The translations under genes and the position numbers were made by a program. 28,009 nt of DNA from a virus. The notes beneath the pieces are model-generated. The model made no database searches. It saw only the letters and a list, made by a program, of their open reading frames with translations, and was not told where the DNA came from. The stretch is taken from positions 1-28,009 of IMG/VR virus record IMGVR_UViG_3300042291_000849, one strand, 5' to 3'. The first letter of the stretch is position 1. The number at the start of each line of letters is the position of its first letter. Shown piece after piece: positions 20,586 to 27,642 of this stretch.

Positions 20586-21008
20586 ATGTCCCCGCGTCGA
20601 CCCTTAACCCCGGCTCAACTGAACCTCCTCCGCATCCGGCGAGAACTGACCGCCCGAAGACGCTGGCTCTGGAAGAACAAGCGCCACCTCATGGAGCAAG
20701 CCCAGGCTAAGGCCACGACCAAGGCCACCGAGATCCGGGCGACCGCTAACACTTACTTTCTCGAGACAGTCAGGGAATGGCCCGAGTGCATGACCCCCAC
20801 GCAGCTCGACGACCTACTCCGAGACATCCCGTATACCCGTAAGGGAAAGAAGCGCCGTAAGCGCCGCGACTCCCTCATCCGCCGGCTAAGGCTCCTCGGC
20901 CTGATCGCGTACGTCCCGAGGTGTAACACCTGGCTAAACCTTTGCACATTGCCCCAGTCGAAACCTTCTGCACCGTCACAACCGAATGACGAAGGCTCGC
21001 ATCAATGA
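20586..21008 (+). CDS. Basic DNA-binding-like protein, unknown
   Basis: 140 residues from the ATG at 20586 (MSPRRPLTPAQLNLL). An ATG at 20487 would add 33 residues but its codons lie in the inverted repeats, so I prefer the later start. The protein is very basic and helical, with a probable winged helix at the end: MTPTQLDDLLRDIPY, then RRDSLIRRLRLLGLIAYV and a short wing RCNTWLN. The position, between helicase and late genes, fits a regulator or replication accessory protein that may act on the inverted repeats just upstream. It overlaps the next gene by 23 bases. Confidence 0.5.
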   Translation: MSPRRPLTPAQLNLLRIRRELTARRRWLWKNKRHLMEQAQAKATTKATEIRATANTYFLETVREWPECMTPTQLDDLLRDIPYTRKGKKRRKRRDSLIRRLRLLGLIAYVPRCNTWLNLCTLPQSKPSAPSQPNDEGSHQ

Positions 21009-21507
21009 CCTCGAGGCTCCCACCAAAGAGGCTAAGTCGTTCGACGCCTGGTTCTTTTCCCAGTCGGTTAAGAATCAAGAGAAGATGCGCAACGCTGGCG
21101 TCCTGCCTTACCGCGAGATGGTGCAGAGCCGGCACGTCTTTAAAATCAAAGACGAGCACGTCCGCTGGATGCAGGATTCTATCGTCGCCGCTAGAGAGCA
21201 GCATGTCGAAGTGGACAGTTTTATTTCCCGCGAGCACGTCGGAGTCATGCTCAAGGCCTTTATCGATGCCCTGGCTATGAGCGGCTCAATGGAGATTCGC
21301 CGGCACGTCGAGCTCGTACGCTGGGCGCTCAGTCTGCCCGGGTGTATGTCCTCGCGTATGATCGCTAAGATGTACGGCCTGACACATGAGGCCATGCGCA
21401 AGCGAGCCCGCGTCATACAGCTGGCCGTCAACTCGGACGCCCAGGGCTTGTTCCCTCACTGCAACAGCAAGCGCGATAAGATGCGCGTGACGTTCAACCG
21501 TCATTAA
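20986..21507 (+). CDS. Putative late-gene regulator with C-terminal HTH
   Basis: 173 residues. The N-terminal part is charged and helical. Residues about 125-150 contain SSRMIAKMYGLTHEAMRKRA followed by RVIQLAV, a helix-turn-helix similar to sigma region 4 or sigma-like regulators. It is the last gene before the 222-base gap and the packaging operon, the place occupied by Q-type antiterminators or late activators in many phages. I infer that it switches on late transcription from 21508-21729 and perhaps from the TTGCCAAT elements. A small-terminase-like DNA-binding role is the alternative. Confidence 0.5.
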   Translation: MTKARINDLEAPTKEAKSFDAWFFSQSVKNQEKMRNAGVLPYREMVQSRHVFKIKDEHVRWMQDSIVAAREQHVEVDSFISREHVGVMLKAFIDALAMSGSMEIRRHVELVRWALSLPGCMSSRMIAKMYGLTHEAMRKRARVIQLAVNSDAQGLFPHCNSKRDKMRVTFNRH

Positions 21508-21519
21508 AATCATTTAGTT

Positions 21520-21699
21520 ATGATTGAACCCTCGAATAAAAAAGAGCCCAAAAGCCGTCAGTCCCCACTGGTCACCCACCAGCGACCCACCATGACCGTC
21601 AATATACCCCCCCTAAGGAATCTTTTTGGGCGTTCCACCCACCGCGTTGGGCGACACCTGCCGCTCTTTTACACGGGGGCACCACGCAGTTTCATATAA
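21520..21699 (+). CDS. Possible small basic protein, 59 residues
   Basis: An open frame from ATG at 21520 to TAA at 21697-21699 encodes MIEPSNKKEPKSRQSPLVTH and onwards, ending FYTGAPRSFI. It is basic and Pro-rich with no recognised motif. The frame fills most of the gap, but its codon choice is unlike that of neighbouring genes and the inverted repeats there argue for a non-coding role. A shorter start, MTVNIPPLRN at 21592, is also possible. Confidence 0.3.
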   Translation: MIEPSNKKEPKSRQSPLVTHQRPTMTVNIPPLRNLFGRSTHRVGRHLPLFYTGAPRSFI

Positions 21700-21703
21700 A
21701 ACA
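21692..21703 (+). promoter_or_regulatory. Possible late promoter -10 region
   Basis: TATAAA at 21695-21700 is one of the few good -10 hexamers in the genome. TTTACA at 21668-21673 is 21 bases before it, too far for a standard -35, so an activator may be needed. It lies 30 bases before the small terminase ATG. Confidence 0.3.
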
Positions 21704-21729
21704 GCAAACGGGGGAACTCCAGCACTCTA

Positions 21730-22293
21730 ATGACGCGTAAACCTAGCAACCTCGAGATCGGCACGGCGCTGAACATCACGCCGCAGCGCGTCTCCGTGCT
21801 CAAGCGCGAGGGCATGCCGACGGATACGGTCGAAGCCGCCCAGGCATGGCGAGCAGCTCGAGAGGTTGCCCGGTCAGCGAAGGCGCCGAAGGCCGCGCCG
21901 GCGAACCTCGACGACGGAACGCTGGCCGACACGATCAGCGAGCACCGCGCCTTAGTCGGTCGGGCTCGCGGCGTCTGGCTTGCATCGATGGAAGGCGGCG
22001 ACCCGAACCAGGGGAAGTATCAGACCGCGTACAACCAGAGCCTCAAGACTTTGGTCGCCCTCGAGGAAGAGCAGGAGCGACGACTCATCCTGGCTAAGGA
22101 CTACATCAGCTCGAAGGAAGCGACGGAGGCCATGCGTCAACTGATGGGCGAGGTCGTCAACCGTCTCGACAAGTTAGCGCTCGATGTCGCCGAGGCCTGC
22201 AACGGCGAGAACCCAGCCCGGGCCGTGAAGGCGCTCGAGCTCTGGGTACGCAGAACGAAGGCCGACCTATCCGCGAACGATGAACAAGGCTGA
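21730..22293 (+). CDS. Terminase small subunit (Nu1-like)
   Basis: 187 residues. The N-terminus has the winged helix-turn-helix of Nu1-type proteins: NLEIGTALNITPQRVSVLKR then EGMP and AAQAWRAAR, corresponding to Nu1's LADIFGAS...NWQEQGMP. The middle is a charged linker and the C-terminal 90 residues are helical, for oligomerisation and contact with the large subunit. It would recognise the packaging site on phage DNA. Start is the first ATG after the structured gap; the end overlaps the large subunit gene by 14 bases, typical for this pair. Confidence 0.78.
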   Translation: MTRKPSNLEIGTALNITPQRVSVLKREGMPTDTVEAAQAWRAAREVARSAKAPKAAPANLDDGTLADTISEHRALVGRARGVWLASMEGGDPNQGKYQTAYNQSLKTLVALEEEQERRLILAKDYISSKEATEAMRQLMGEVVNRLDKLALDVAEACNGENPARAVKALELWVRRTKADLSANDEQG

Positions 22294-24073
22294 CCTGCTC
22301 CGCGTAGGCCGTGACGTGCTCAAGCCGGCGGACTCTGGTGATGTGGTCCAATGGCTCGAAGACAACGTCCTCGCCATCCCTGACTCTCCGATGCCCGGGC
22401 CATTCAGGTCGGAGCGGACGCCGTGGATCGCCGAGGCCCTGCGCATTGCGGCAGATGCCGAGACGAAGATGCTCACCATCCTCGCCAGCATTCAGTCGGG
22501 CAAATCTCTCTTCGCCCGCCTGTTCACCTGCCACATCATCGCCAACGCTCCAGGGCCGACGGCTGTCTTTCAGTCCACCGATGCCGAGGCAAAAGACTTT
22601 GCACTGCGCTACATGCGCCCGGTCTGGAACAACTGCCCGCCCGTCAAGGCCCGCGTCTCGGTCGACGACATGGACCGCTCGACGACGACGGACTTCGACC
22701 GCATGACGCTTTATTGCCGAGGCCTGTGGAACGAAGCGAACCTTCAGCGCCTCTCGCTCCGTTATACCATCGCCGACGAATGCTGGCAGGCACCTCCCGG
22801 GCACCTAGCCGAATTAAGCGCTCGAGTGACTGCCTTCGGCTGGATGGGCAAGCGCATCTTCATGAGCCAGGGCGGACGGGCTGGTCAGGAATTCCATCAG
22901 CTGCACGAATCCACCGATCAGCGTGACTGGAACTTTCGATGCCCCGTTGAATCTTGTTCGCATCTTCAGCCCTACCTCTGGGAGCAGGTTCGCTTTCCAG
23001 AAGACGCGAAGCTGACGGGCTCATGGGATTTGCAGAAGGTCAGCGCTGGCACGACTTACGAGTGCGCCGGCTGCCAGACCCGCCTGCCCGATACCAACGC
23101 CACCCGCATGGAAGCAAACGCTCGCGGCTGCTTTGTGGCTACAGCCTCTTCCGCTAACTCCGGGCACATCGGCCTTCACTGGAACTCGCTCGCGTCTATG
23201 AGCTGGGGCGAGCTGGCCGTCATGATGATTAAGGGGAAGGAAGACTATGAGGTGTACGGCAGCGATGACGCTCGTCGCCAGTTCAAGCAGAAGAGGCTGG
23301 CACTTCCGTGGGCCGAAGAGGGCGGCGAGATCGTGAACATCGCTCAGGCCGCCAACTACAACATGGCCGACGACTGGGACGGCGAGTCAGTCATCACACC
23401 CAAGGGCCGAGTGGTCGACCGCGAGGGAGCGCCAGAAGGTTCGTTCCCTTTCCGCACCGCCGGCATCGACGTGCAACGTGGTCACCTATATTGCGTAGTC
23501 CGCCGCTGGAGTCGCACCGGGCACAGCCGCCTGAAGGCCTTCGCCAAGATTGACACCTGGCAGGACGTCGAGGCCTTCGTCAAACTCCACGCCGTGCATC
23601 CGGCCCTCGTTATGGTCGATGCCGGAGACCAAGCCCAAGACGTATATCGCCAGACCGCCATGCGTGGCTGGAAGTGCGCAAAGGGTTCGGGCAACGAAGA
23701 CTTCAGCGTCACGACCAAGGACGGCAAGACTACCCGCCGCTTTTATTCCGACAAGCAGACGATCATGGTGCCCGGTCTCCAGACCCGCGCCGTGCTCCTG
23801 GTCTGGTCGAATCTCGGGGGCAAGGATCTGATGCACGGGCTCCGCTCACGCCGCGCCTTTTCGTACGCCCTAGACGCTGGTCAGGACTACGTGGACCAGA
23901 TGAGCGCCGAGGTCCGCGTAAAGGACAGGCGCACGGGCAAGCCCCAGTGGCTGTTGCCCCAGGGCAAGAAGGACAATCACGCTTTCGACTGCGAGCTGCT
24001 CGGCCTACTGGCCGCCGTCCGCTGGGGCATCGTGGGCAAGGAAACGACCGAAACCGACTTGCCTTCCGCATGA
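22280..24073 (+). CDS. Terminase large subunit (GpA family)
   Basis: 597 residues. This is the packaging ATPase and nuclease that cuts concatemers and pumps DNA into the prohead. The ATPase loop is ILASIQSGKS at about 67-76, a variant Walker A as in lambda gpA. Walker B-like acid is in YTIADECWQAP (about 165-175). A zinc-finger-like CPVESCSH ... CAGCQTR insertion lies near residues 220-275. The C-terminal nuclease has AGIDVQRGHLYCVVRRW (about 394-410) and PALVMVDAGDQAQD, the Asp residues of an RNase H-like fold, and DNHAFDCELL near the end. Length is close to lambda gpA (641). GpA-family enzymes usually cut at cos sites. Confidence 0.9.
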   Translation: MNKADLLRVGRDVLKPADSGDVVQWLEDNVLAIPDSPMPGPFRSERTPWIAEALRIAADAETKMLTILASIQSGKSLFARLFTCHIIANAPGPTAVFQSTDAEAKDFALRYMRPVWNNCPPVKARVSVDDMDRSTTTDFDRMTLYCRGLWNEANLQRLSLRYTIADECWQAPPGHLAELSARVTAFGWMGKRIFMSQGGRAGQEFHQLHESTDQRDWNFRCPVESCSHLQPYLWEQVRFPEDAKLTGSWDLQKVSAGTTYECAGCQTRLPDTNATRMEANARGCFVATASSANSGHIGLHWNSLASMSWGELAVMMIKGKEDYEVYGSDDARRQFKQKRLALPWAEEGGEIVNIAQAANYNMADDWDGESVITPKGRVVDREGAPEGSFPFRTAGIDVQRGHLYCVVRRWSRTGHSRLKAFAKIDTWQDVEAFVKLHAVHPALVMVDAGDQAQDVYRQTAMRGWKCAKGSGNEDFSVTTKDGKTTRRFYSDKQTIMVPGLQTRAVLLVWSNLGGKDLMHGLRSRRAFSYALDAGQDYVDQMSAEVRVKDRRTGKPQWLLPQGKKDNHAFDCELLGLLAAVRWGIVGKETTETDLPSA

Positions 24074-24185
24074 ACTCGGGGACACTGAATTCAAGCGGCG
24101 GCGCCGATGGTTGCGGGAAGGAAGAGTCTCGTGGCGTGGACATGGGCGTCGCCGCCCCCTATCGTTGCCAATTCACGCAGGTCAA
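24074..24185. other. Short gap between terminase and gpW genes
   Basis: 112 bases with no preferred gene. An open frame from ATG at 24070 (ATGA overlap with the terminase stop) reads 62 codons to 24258 but runs out of frame through gpW. The gap ends in repeat-element copy 5. Confidence 0.5.
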
Positions 24186-24188
24186 ATG
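24165..24188 (+). promoter_or_regulatory. TTGCCAAT/GCAGG start-associated repeat, copy 5
   Basis: TTGCCAAT at 24165-24172, ACGCAGGTC at 24175-24183, ATG at 24186; spacing 21 bases. It lacks the TTTAAG part seen in copies 1, 2 and 6. It defines the start of the gpW-like gene. Confidence 0.55.
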
Positions 24189-24443
24189 GCTCAAGGGTAC
24201 TTTATTGGCCTCACTGAATGTGAGCTGCTCGACCTCAAGGCGAAAGCGCTGTCTCTGATCATGGACGGCAAAACGCTCATGTCCTACGCAGACTCCGGGT
24301 CTTCCGCGACCAAGGCTTTTCCAGGCATGACGCCGAAGGAGGTCTTGAACGAATCCATGTTCGCCCTGAGCCGCCTCGACCCGGGCAAGTACGGTCGCCG
24401 CGTGACCATGGTTAACACCCGATGGGACAACCGCATCGACTAA
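24186..24443 (+). CDS. gpW-like head-tail connector protein
   Basis: 85 residues starting MAQGYFIGLTECELLDLK. The ATG at 24186 fits the upstream element; one at 24111 would add 25 residues out of character. The layout matches the gpW family: an N-terminal helix (LLDLKAKALSLIMDGK), a short beta hairpin (TLMSYADSGSSATKAF), a second helix (PKEVLNESMFALSRL) and a basic tail. gpW (68 residues in lambda) joins the portal and acts as a stopper after packaging. Position between large terminase and portal is exactly that of lambda W. Confidence 0.75.
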   Translation: MAQGYFIGLTECELLDLKAKALSLIMDGKTLMSYADSGSSATKAFPGMTPKEVLNESMFALSRLDPGKYGRRVTMVNTRWDNRID

Positions 24444-24446
24444 TTT

Positions 24447-25958
24447 ATGCCCCCCCGCAAGAAAGTCCCGACTGTCAGCCTGCGCCCGAAGAAGGGCAAG
24501 CCGTCCACCCGCAAGGGTACGCCGGCGCCGCAGGCCGCAACTGTATCTCAGGGCCGTTTCAATAACCAGTACAGCGGGAACGAGTGGGGCTCGACCGTAC
24601 AGACCTACGCCCGCCGCGTCATCTACGCTCCGCAGCCGGATGACATGCGCCGCGACATGTCCCCATGGGACCGCAACGAGATGGTCAAGAAGTGTCGCTG
24701 GGCCGAACGCGAGTCCTCTCTCTTCCGCTCCATTCTGAATGACCTTGTCATCTACGTCTCGGGCGACGGCATCAAGCCGCAGTCCCACGCAAGCGACCCC
24801 GAGGTTGCCCGCCAGTACGAAGAATACTTCGCCCGCGAATCCAAGCGCATCGACGTCTCTGGCAAGTCCTTTGCCCAGTGCCAGTCAATCTTAGTCCGGG
24901 CTATGGTCCGTGACGGTGACGCCTTTGCCATCAAGGTCGTCAACGGTGACCGGGCACAGGTGCAGATCGTCGAGGCCCACCGTTGTGGCGACCCGACCGA
25001 CACTGATACCCCTTCGGATTGCTGGGACGGCATTGGCTTCGGTAAGTTTAACGAACCGATTTACTATTCTATCTATCAGGCTGACGGTTCCTCCCGCAAA
25101 GTCGAGGCTCAGTCTGTCATGCACATCGTCGACATGGAGACGGCATCGGGCTCCCGCGGCGTCCCTGTCCTTCAGTCTGCGCTCTGCGGAGTCCAGGACG
25201 TCAAAGAAATCCTCGACCTAGAACGCCGCGCAGTGAAGGACAACGGGGACGTGAATCGAGTTATTTTCAAGGGCTCAGGCTTCCTCGACGAAGATGCGGC
25301 CTCTGAGATTTCAAATAGCCGTGGCTCTGCCGAGAACGTCGCAAGCCAGATGGGCGGCAAGGCTATCGTACTCGAGAGTTCTGATCGCTTTGAAAGTTTT
25401 GAGTCAAAAAGACCGAACAGCACCTTCGTCGGATTCCTCGCGGCGCTGGAGAAAGACATTTGCTCCGTGCTCCCGTACGAATTCGTAAAAGACGTAACTT
25501 CGGCCGGCGGAGCTGGGGTTCGATTGGTGACCGCCAAGGCCGCACGGGTCTTCGGAAAATATCAGCAGGTCATTCTGACGACCTTCTGTCAGCCGACTTG
25601 GGAATACATTATCGCCGACGGCATCGCCAAGGGAGAAATCCCTGACGACCCTCGCTGGTGGTCTACCTCCTGGACCACCCCTAAGTCTGTCACCGTCGAC
25701 GCTGGCCGTGACGCGGCTAATGATCGCGCCGACATTGAGATGGGTCTCATGTCCGTCAGCGAGCTCTACGGTCAGAGGGGTCTCGATTTTTCCACTGAAA
25801 TGGAACTGCGAGCAAAAGACATGGCTTATATCCAGAACCTCTCGAAGACCTACGGCATTCCCTTCGAGCTGCTCTTCCGCCCGACCAACACTCCCCTCGG
25901 CACGGTCGCACAAGTCGACCAGGCTGAACCGCTCCCCGGAACCAACCTTAACAAATAA
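24447..25958 (+). CDS. Portal protein (lambda gpB family)
   Basis: 503 residues. The basic N-terminus (KKGKPSTRKGTPAPQ) leads to the conserved core with RRVIYAPQPDDMRRDM, KKCRWAERESSLFRSILND, and VSGDGIKPQ, typical of lambda-type portals. The stem/wing region contains YYSIYQADGSSRKVEAQSVM and HIVDMETASGSRGVPVL, where the family has DVxHxxxxxxPGQxRGVP. The protein forms the twelve-fold ring through which DNA enters and leaves. Length compares with 533 for lambda gpB. The start lies three bases after the gpW stop with ATG; a weak leader TTT precedes. Confidence 0.9.
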   Translation: MPPRKKVPTVSLRPKKGKPSTRKGTPAPQAATVSQGRFNNQYSGNEWGSTVQTYARRVIYAPQPDDMRRDMSPWDRNEMVKKCRWAERESSLFRSILNDLVIYVSGDGIKPQSHASDPEVARQYEEYFARESKRIDVSGKSFAQCQSILVRAMVRDGDAFAIKVVNGDRAQVQIVEAHRCGDPTDTDTPSDCWDGIGFGKFNEPIYYSIYQADGSSRKVEAQSVMHIVDMETASGSRGVPVLQSALCGVQDVKEILDLERRAVKDNGDVNRVIFKGSGFLDEDAASEISNSRGSAENVASQMGGKAIVLESSDRFESFESKRPNSTFVGFLAALEKDICSVLPYEFVKDVTSAGGAGVRLVTAKAARVFGKYQQVILTTFCQPTWEYIIADGIAKGEIPDDPRWWSTSWTTPKSVTVDAGRDAANDRADIEMGLMSVSELYGQRGLDFSTEMELRAKDMAYIQNLSKTYGIPFELLFRPTNTPLGTVAQVDQAEPLPGTNLNK

Positions 25959-25959
25959 T

Positions 25960-26754
25960 ATGTCCCGCTTTTTATCTCATGCAATCAAGGGCCGTGAGCC
26001 GATGCTTATCGACCCTGCCAAGGCTCAAGACTTCTGCGTCATGGCCGAGAAGTTTGGCTTCACTGACATGCTCGCCCAGTTCTTCGGCGTGGCCCCGGTG
26101 CCCTACGTCCAGAACGGCGTCGGCGTCATTCCGATTGCCGGCGTGATCGGCAAGAACCTAAGCCCCATCGAGAAGATGATGGGCGCCGTGGACGTGAACG
26201 ACATCTCCATGGCCGTCGACCTTTTCGCGGCTGACCCTGCGGTCGAGAAGATTGCCTTTAACATCTCATCCCCTGGTGGCACGGTCACCGGCGTCGAAGA
26301 ACTAGCGAACAAGATTCGCGACCTCGGCAAGCCGACCATGGCTTACACTGACTCCGAGATGGCTTCGGCTGCTTACTGGCTTGGCTCTCAGGCTGATCGC
26401 GTCGTGTCCTCAAGCTCTGCCACCGTCGGCAGCGTGGGCGTCTACATGGCCGTCCCTGACATGAGCAAACTCTACGAGGACTCTGGCGTCCGCATGGTCG
26501 TCATCAAGTCGTCTGGCTCCCCTCTCAAGGGCGCCGGCATCGAGGGCACGTCCCTCTCTGACGAGCAGGTCGCCGACCTACAGGCTGGCGTCGACTCGAT
26601 TCACGAAGACTTTAAGGCCGCCATCCGCTCCAAGCGTACACTCGTCGCAGACTCCGCCCTCCGTGGTCAGGTCTTCTCCGGCAAGCAGGCCGCCGCCCAG
26701 GGCTTGGTCACTGGTCTCGCCGACTCCTTCAACAAAGCCCTAGCCTCTTTCTGA
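25960..26754 (+). CDS. S49-family prohead protease
   Basis: 264 residues from the ATG at 25960, one base after the portal stop. The ClpP/SppA-like fold is clear: GVIPIAGVIGKN, FNISSPGGTVTGVEELA (oxyanion region, about 100-116), the nucleophile in DSEMASAAYWLGS (Ser136), VGSVGVYMAV, and a Lys about 54 residues later in IKSSGSPLKG, the general base. It corresponds to lambda gpC, which processes scaffold and portal during head maturation. Unlike lambda C it is not extended by a scaffold domain; the scaffold is the next gene. Confidence 0.88.
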   Translation: MSRFLSHAIKGREPMLIDPAKAQDFCVMAEKFGFTDMLAQFFGVAPVPYVQNGVGVIPIAGVIGKNLSPIEKMMGAVDVNDISMAVDLFAADPAVEKIAFNISSPGGTVTGVEELANKIRDLGKPTMAYTDSEMASAAYWLGSQADRVVSSSSATVGSVGVYMAVPDMSKLYEDSGVRMVVIKSSGSPLKGAGIEGTSLSDEQVADLQAGVDSIHEDFKAAIRSKRTLVADSALRGQVFSGKQAAAQGLVTGLADSFNKALASF

Positions 26755-26755
26755 C

Positions 26756-27619
26756 ATGCCCCGCATCTTCACCGACATCGACGACACCATCCTGAAGGAC
26801 GGCCAGCCTGTCGAGCGCGTCATCGACTACATCCACGCCCATGGCGAAGAGGTCGTCGTCCTGACGAACCGCTCTGAGTCCGAACGCGAGAAGACCGTGG
26901 CCGACCTCGATGCCATCGGCTTCGAGTACGACGCCCTGATCATGAATGACTCCGGCGCCGAAGCCCCTGCGTTCAAGGCTGGCGTGGTCAAGGCCGAGCT
27001 CGATGCCGGCCGCCCTGTCGACCTGTTCATCGACAACCGTCAGGACACCCGCGACGCTGTCTCTGCCCTGGGCGTGGAGGTCATGGACCCCGCTGCCATC
27101 CCTGAGATGGTCGAGGAAGATGACGTCGAAGAGGTTCCCGTGCAGGAATCTCCTGAGGGCACGGTTGCCAATTCTCGCAGGTCTAAGATGACCATCGAAG
27201 AGCAACTCGTCACGGCCGCCGCCTCTCTGGCCGGCCTTACTGCCGAACGCGACGACCTCCGCAGCACCGTGGAGAAGATGACCGTCGGCGCTTCTGCCGA
27301 ACTTGACGCCCTTCGCGTCGAGGCCTCGGTCAAGGAAGCAACCATCGCTTCCCTCACGGAAGCCCTCAAGGTTTGCGAAGCCGAACTTTCTACCTTTAAG
27401 GCCAAGGCCACTGAGCTCGAAGCCACCAAGGTGACCGCCTCCAAGGAAGCCGCCAAGATCGTGGCGTCCTTTGGCACCGAACCCGTCGAACTTCCGAAGG
27501 GCGACAGCCCCTCGAAGATGAGCAACGCCGACATCAAGTCCGCTTACCTCGCCCTCCCTGCCGGTCAGGCCCGCATCGCGTTCTTCAACGCGCATAAGGC
27601 CGCTCTCATTTCTTTCTAA
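26756..27619 (+). CDS. HAD-type phosphatase domain fused to capsid scaffold
   Basis: 287 residues. Residues 1-115 are a HAD-superfamily domain: TDIDDTIL (Asp7, Asp9, then Thr) near the start, VVVLTNRS for motif II, and VDLFIDNRQDTRD for motif IV; such domains dephosphorylate nucleotides, sugars or DNA 3' ends. An acidic linker (MVEEDDVEEVPVQESPEG) leads to repeat-element copy 6. The remaining 143 residues are a helical, coiled-coil scaffold-like domain with a C-terminal helix (MSNADIKSAYLALPAGQARI). The place directly before the capsid gene fits a scaffold. A phosphatase fused to a scaffold is unusual. The fusion could be cleaved by the S49 protease upstream. Confidence 0.75.
   Translation: MPRIFTDIDDTILKDGQPVERVIDYIHAHGEEVVVLTNRSESEREKTVADLDAIGFEYDALIMNDSGAEAPAFKAGVVKAELDAGRPVDLFIDNRQDTRDAVSALGVEVMDPAAIPEMVEEDDVEEVPVQESPEGTVANSRRSKMTIEEQLVTAAASLAGLTAERDDLRSTVEKMTVGASAELDALRVEASVKEATIASLTEALKVCEAELSTFKAKATELEATKVTASKEAAKIVASFGTEPVELPKGDSPSKMSNADIKSAYLALPAGQARIAFFNAHKAALISF
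27165..27190 (+). promoter_or_regulatory. TTGCCAAT/GCAGG repeat, copy 6, inside the fusion gene
   Basis: TTGCCAAT at 27165-27172, TCGCAGG at 27175-27181, ATG at 27188, spacing 23 bases. It differs from copy 2 at one of 26 positions. It is in frame with the surrounding gene and encodes VANSRRSKM, so the same bases serve as linker codons and as the presumed start signal. Confidence 0.6.
27188..27619 (+). CDS. Scaffold protein, predicted internal-start product
   Basis: 143 residues beginning MTIEEQLVTAAASLAG, in frame with the longer gene. The start is proposed because it is preceded by the same element that marks the starts of five other structural genes. The chain is helical with heptads (LTAERDDLRSTVEKM, IASLTEALKVCEAELST) and a C-terminal helix-turn-helix-like region that would contact capsid protein. 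A free scaffold alongside a minor fusion product copies the lambda logic in which Nu3 is made from within gene C. Its size matches Nu3 (about 130 residues). Expression is inferred, not shown. Confidence 0.6.
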   Translation: MTIEEQLVTAAASLAGLTAERDDLRSTVEKMTVGASAELDALRVEASVKEATIASLTEALKVCEAELSTFKAKATELEATKVTASKEAAKIVASFGTEPVELPKGDSPSKMSNADIKSAYLALPAGQARIAFFNAHKAALISF

Positions 27620-27642
27620 CCCTCCCTACCTAACACACTAAT

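Larger units (their letters stand above)
21508..21729. other. Structured gap before the terminase genes, candidate late promoter and cos region
   Basis: 222 bases. It holds AATCAT/ATGATT (21508-21525, six pairs), GCCCAAAA (21546-21553) pairing with TTTTGGGC (21624-21631), an inner CTGGT/ACCAG hairpin (21568-21582), and three direct copies of ACCCACC (21574, 21585, 21637). TATAAA occurs at 21695-21700. In lambda-type phages, cos and its terminase-binding repeats lie directly before the Nu1 homologue, as here. None of this proves a cos site. Confidence 0.45.

Noticed and set aside
24070-24258. 62-codon open frame starting in an ATGA overlap with the large terminase
   Set aside because: More than a third of it runs out of frame through the gpW-like gene, it has no motif, and the repeat element better explains the start at 24186.
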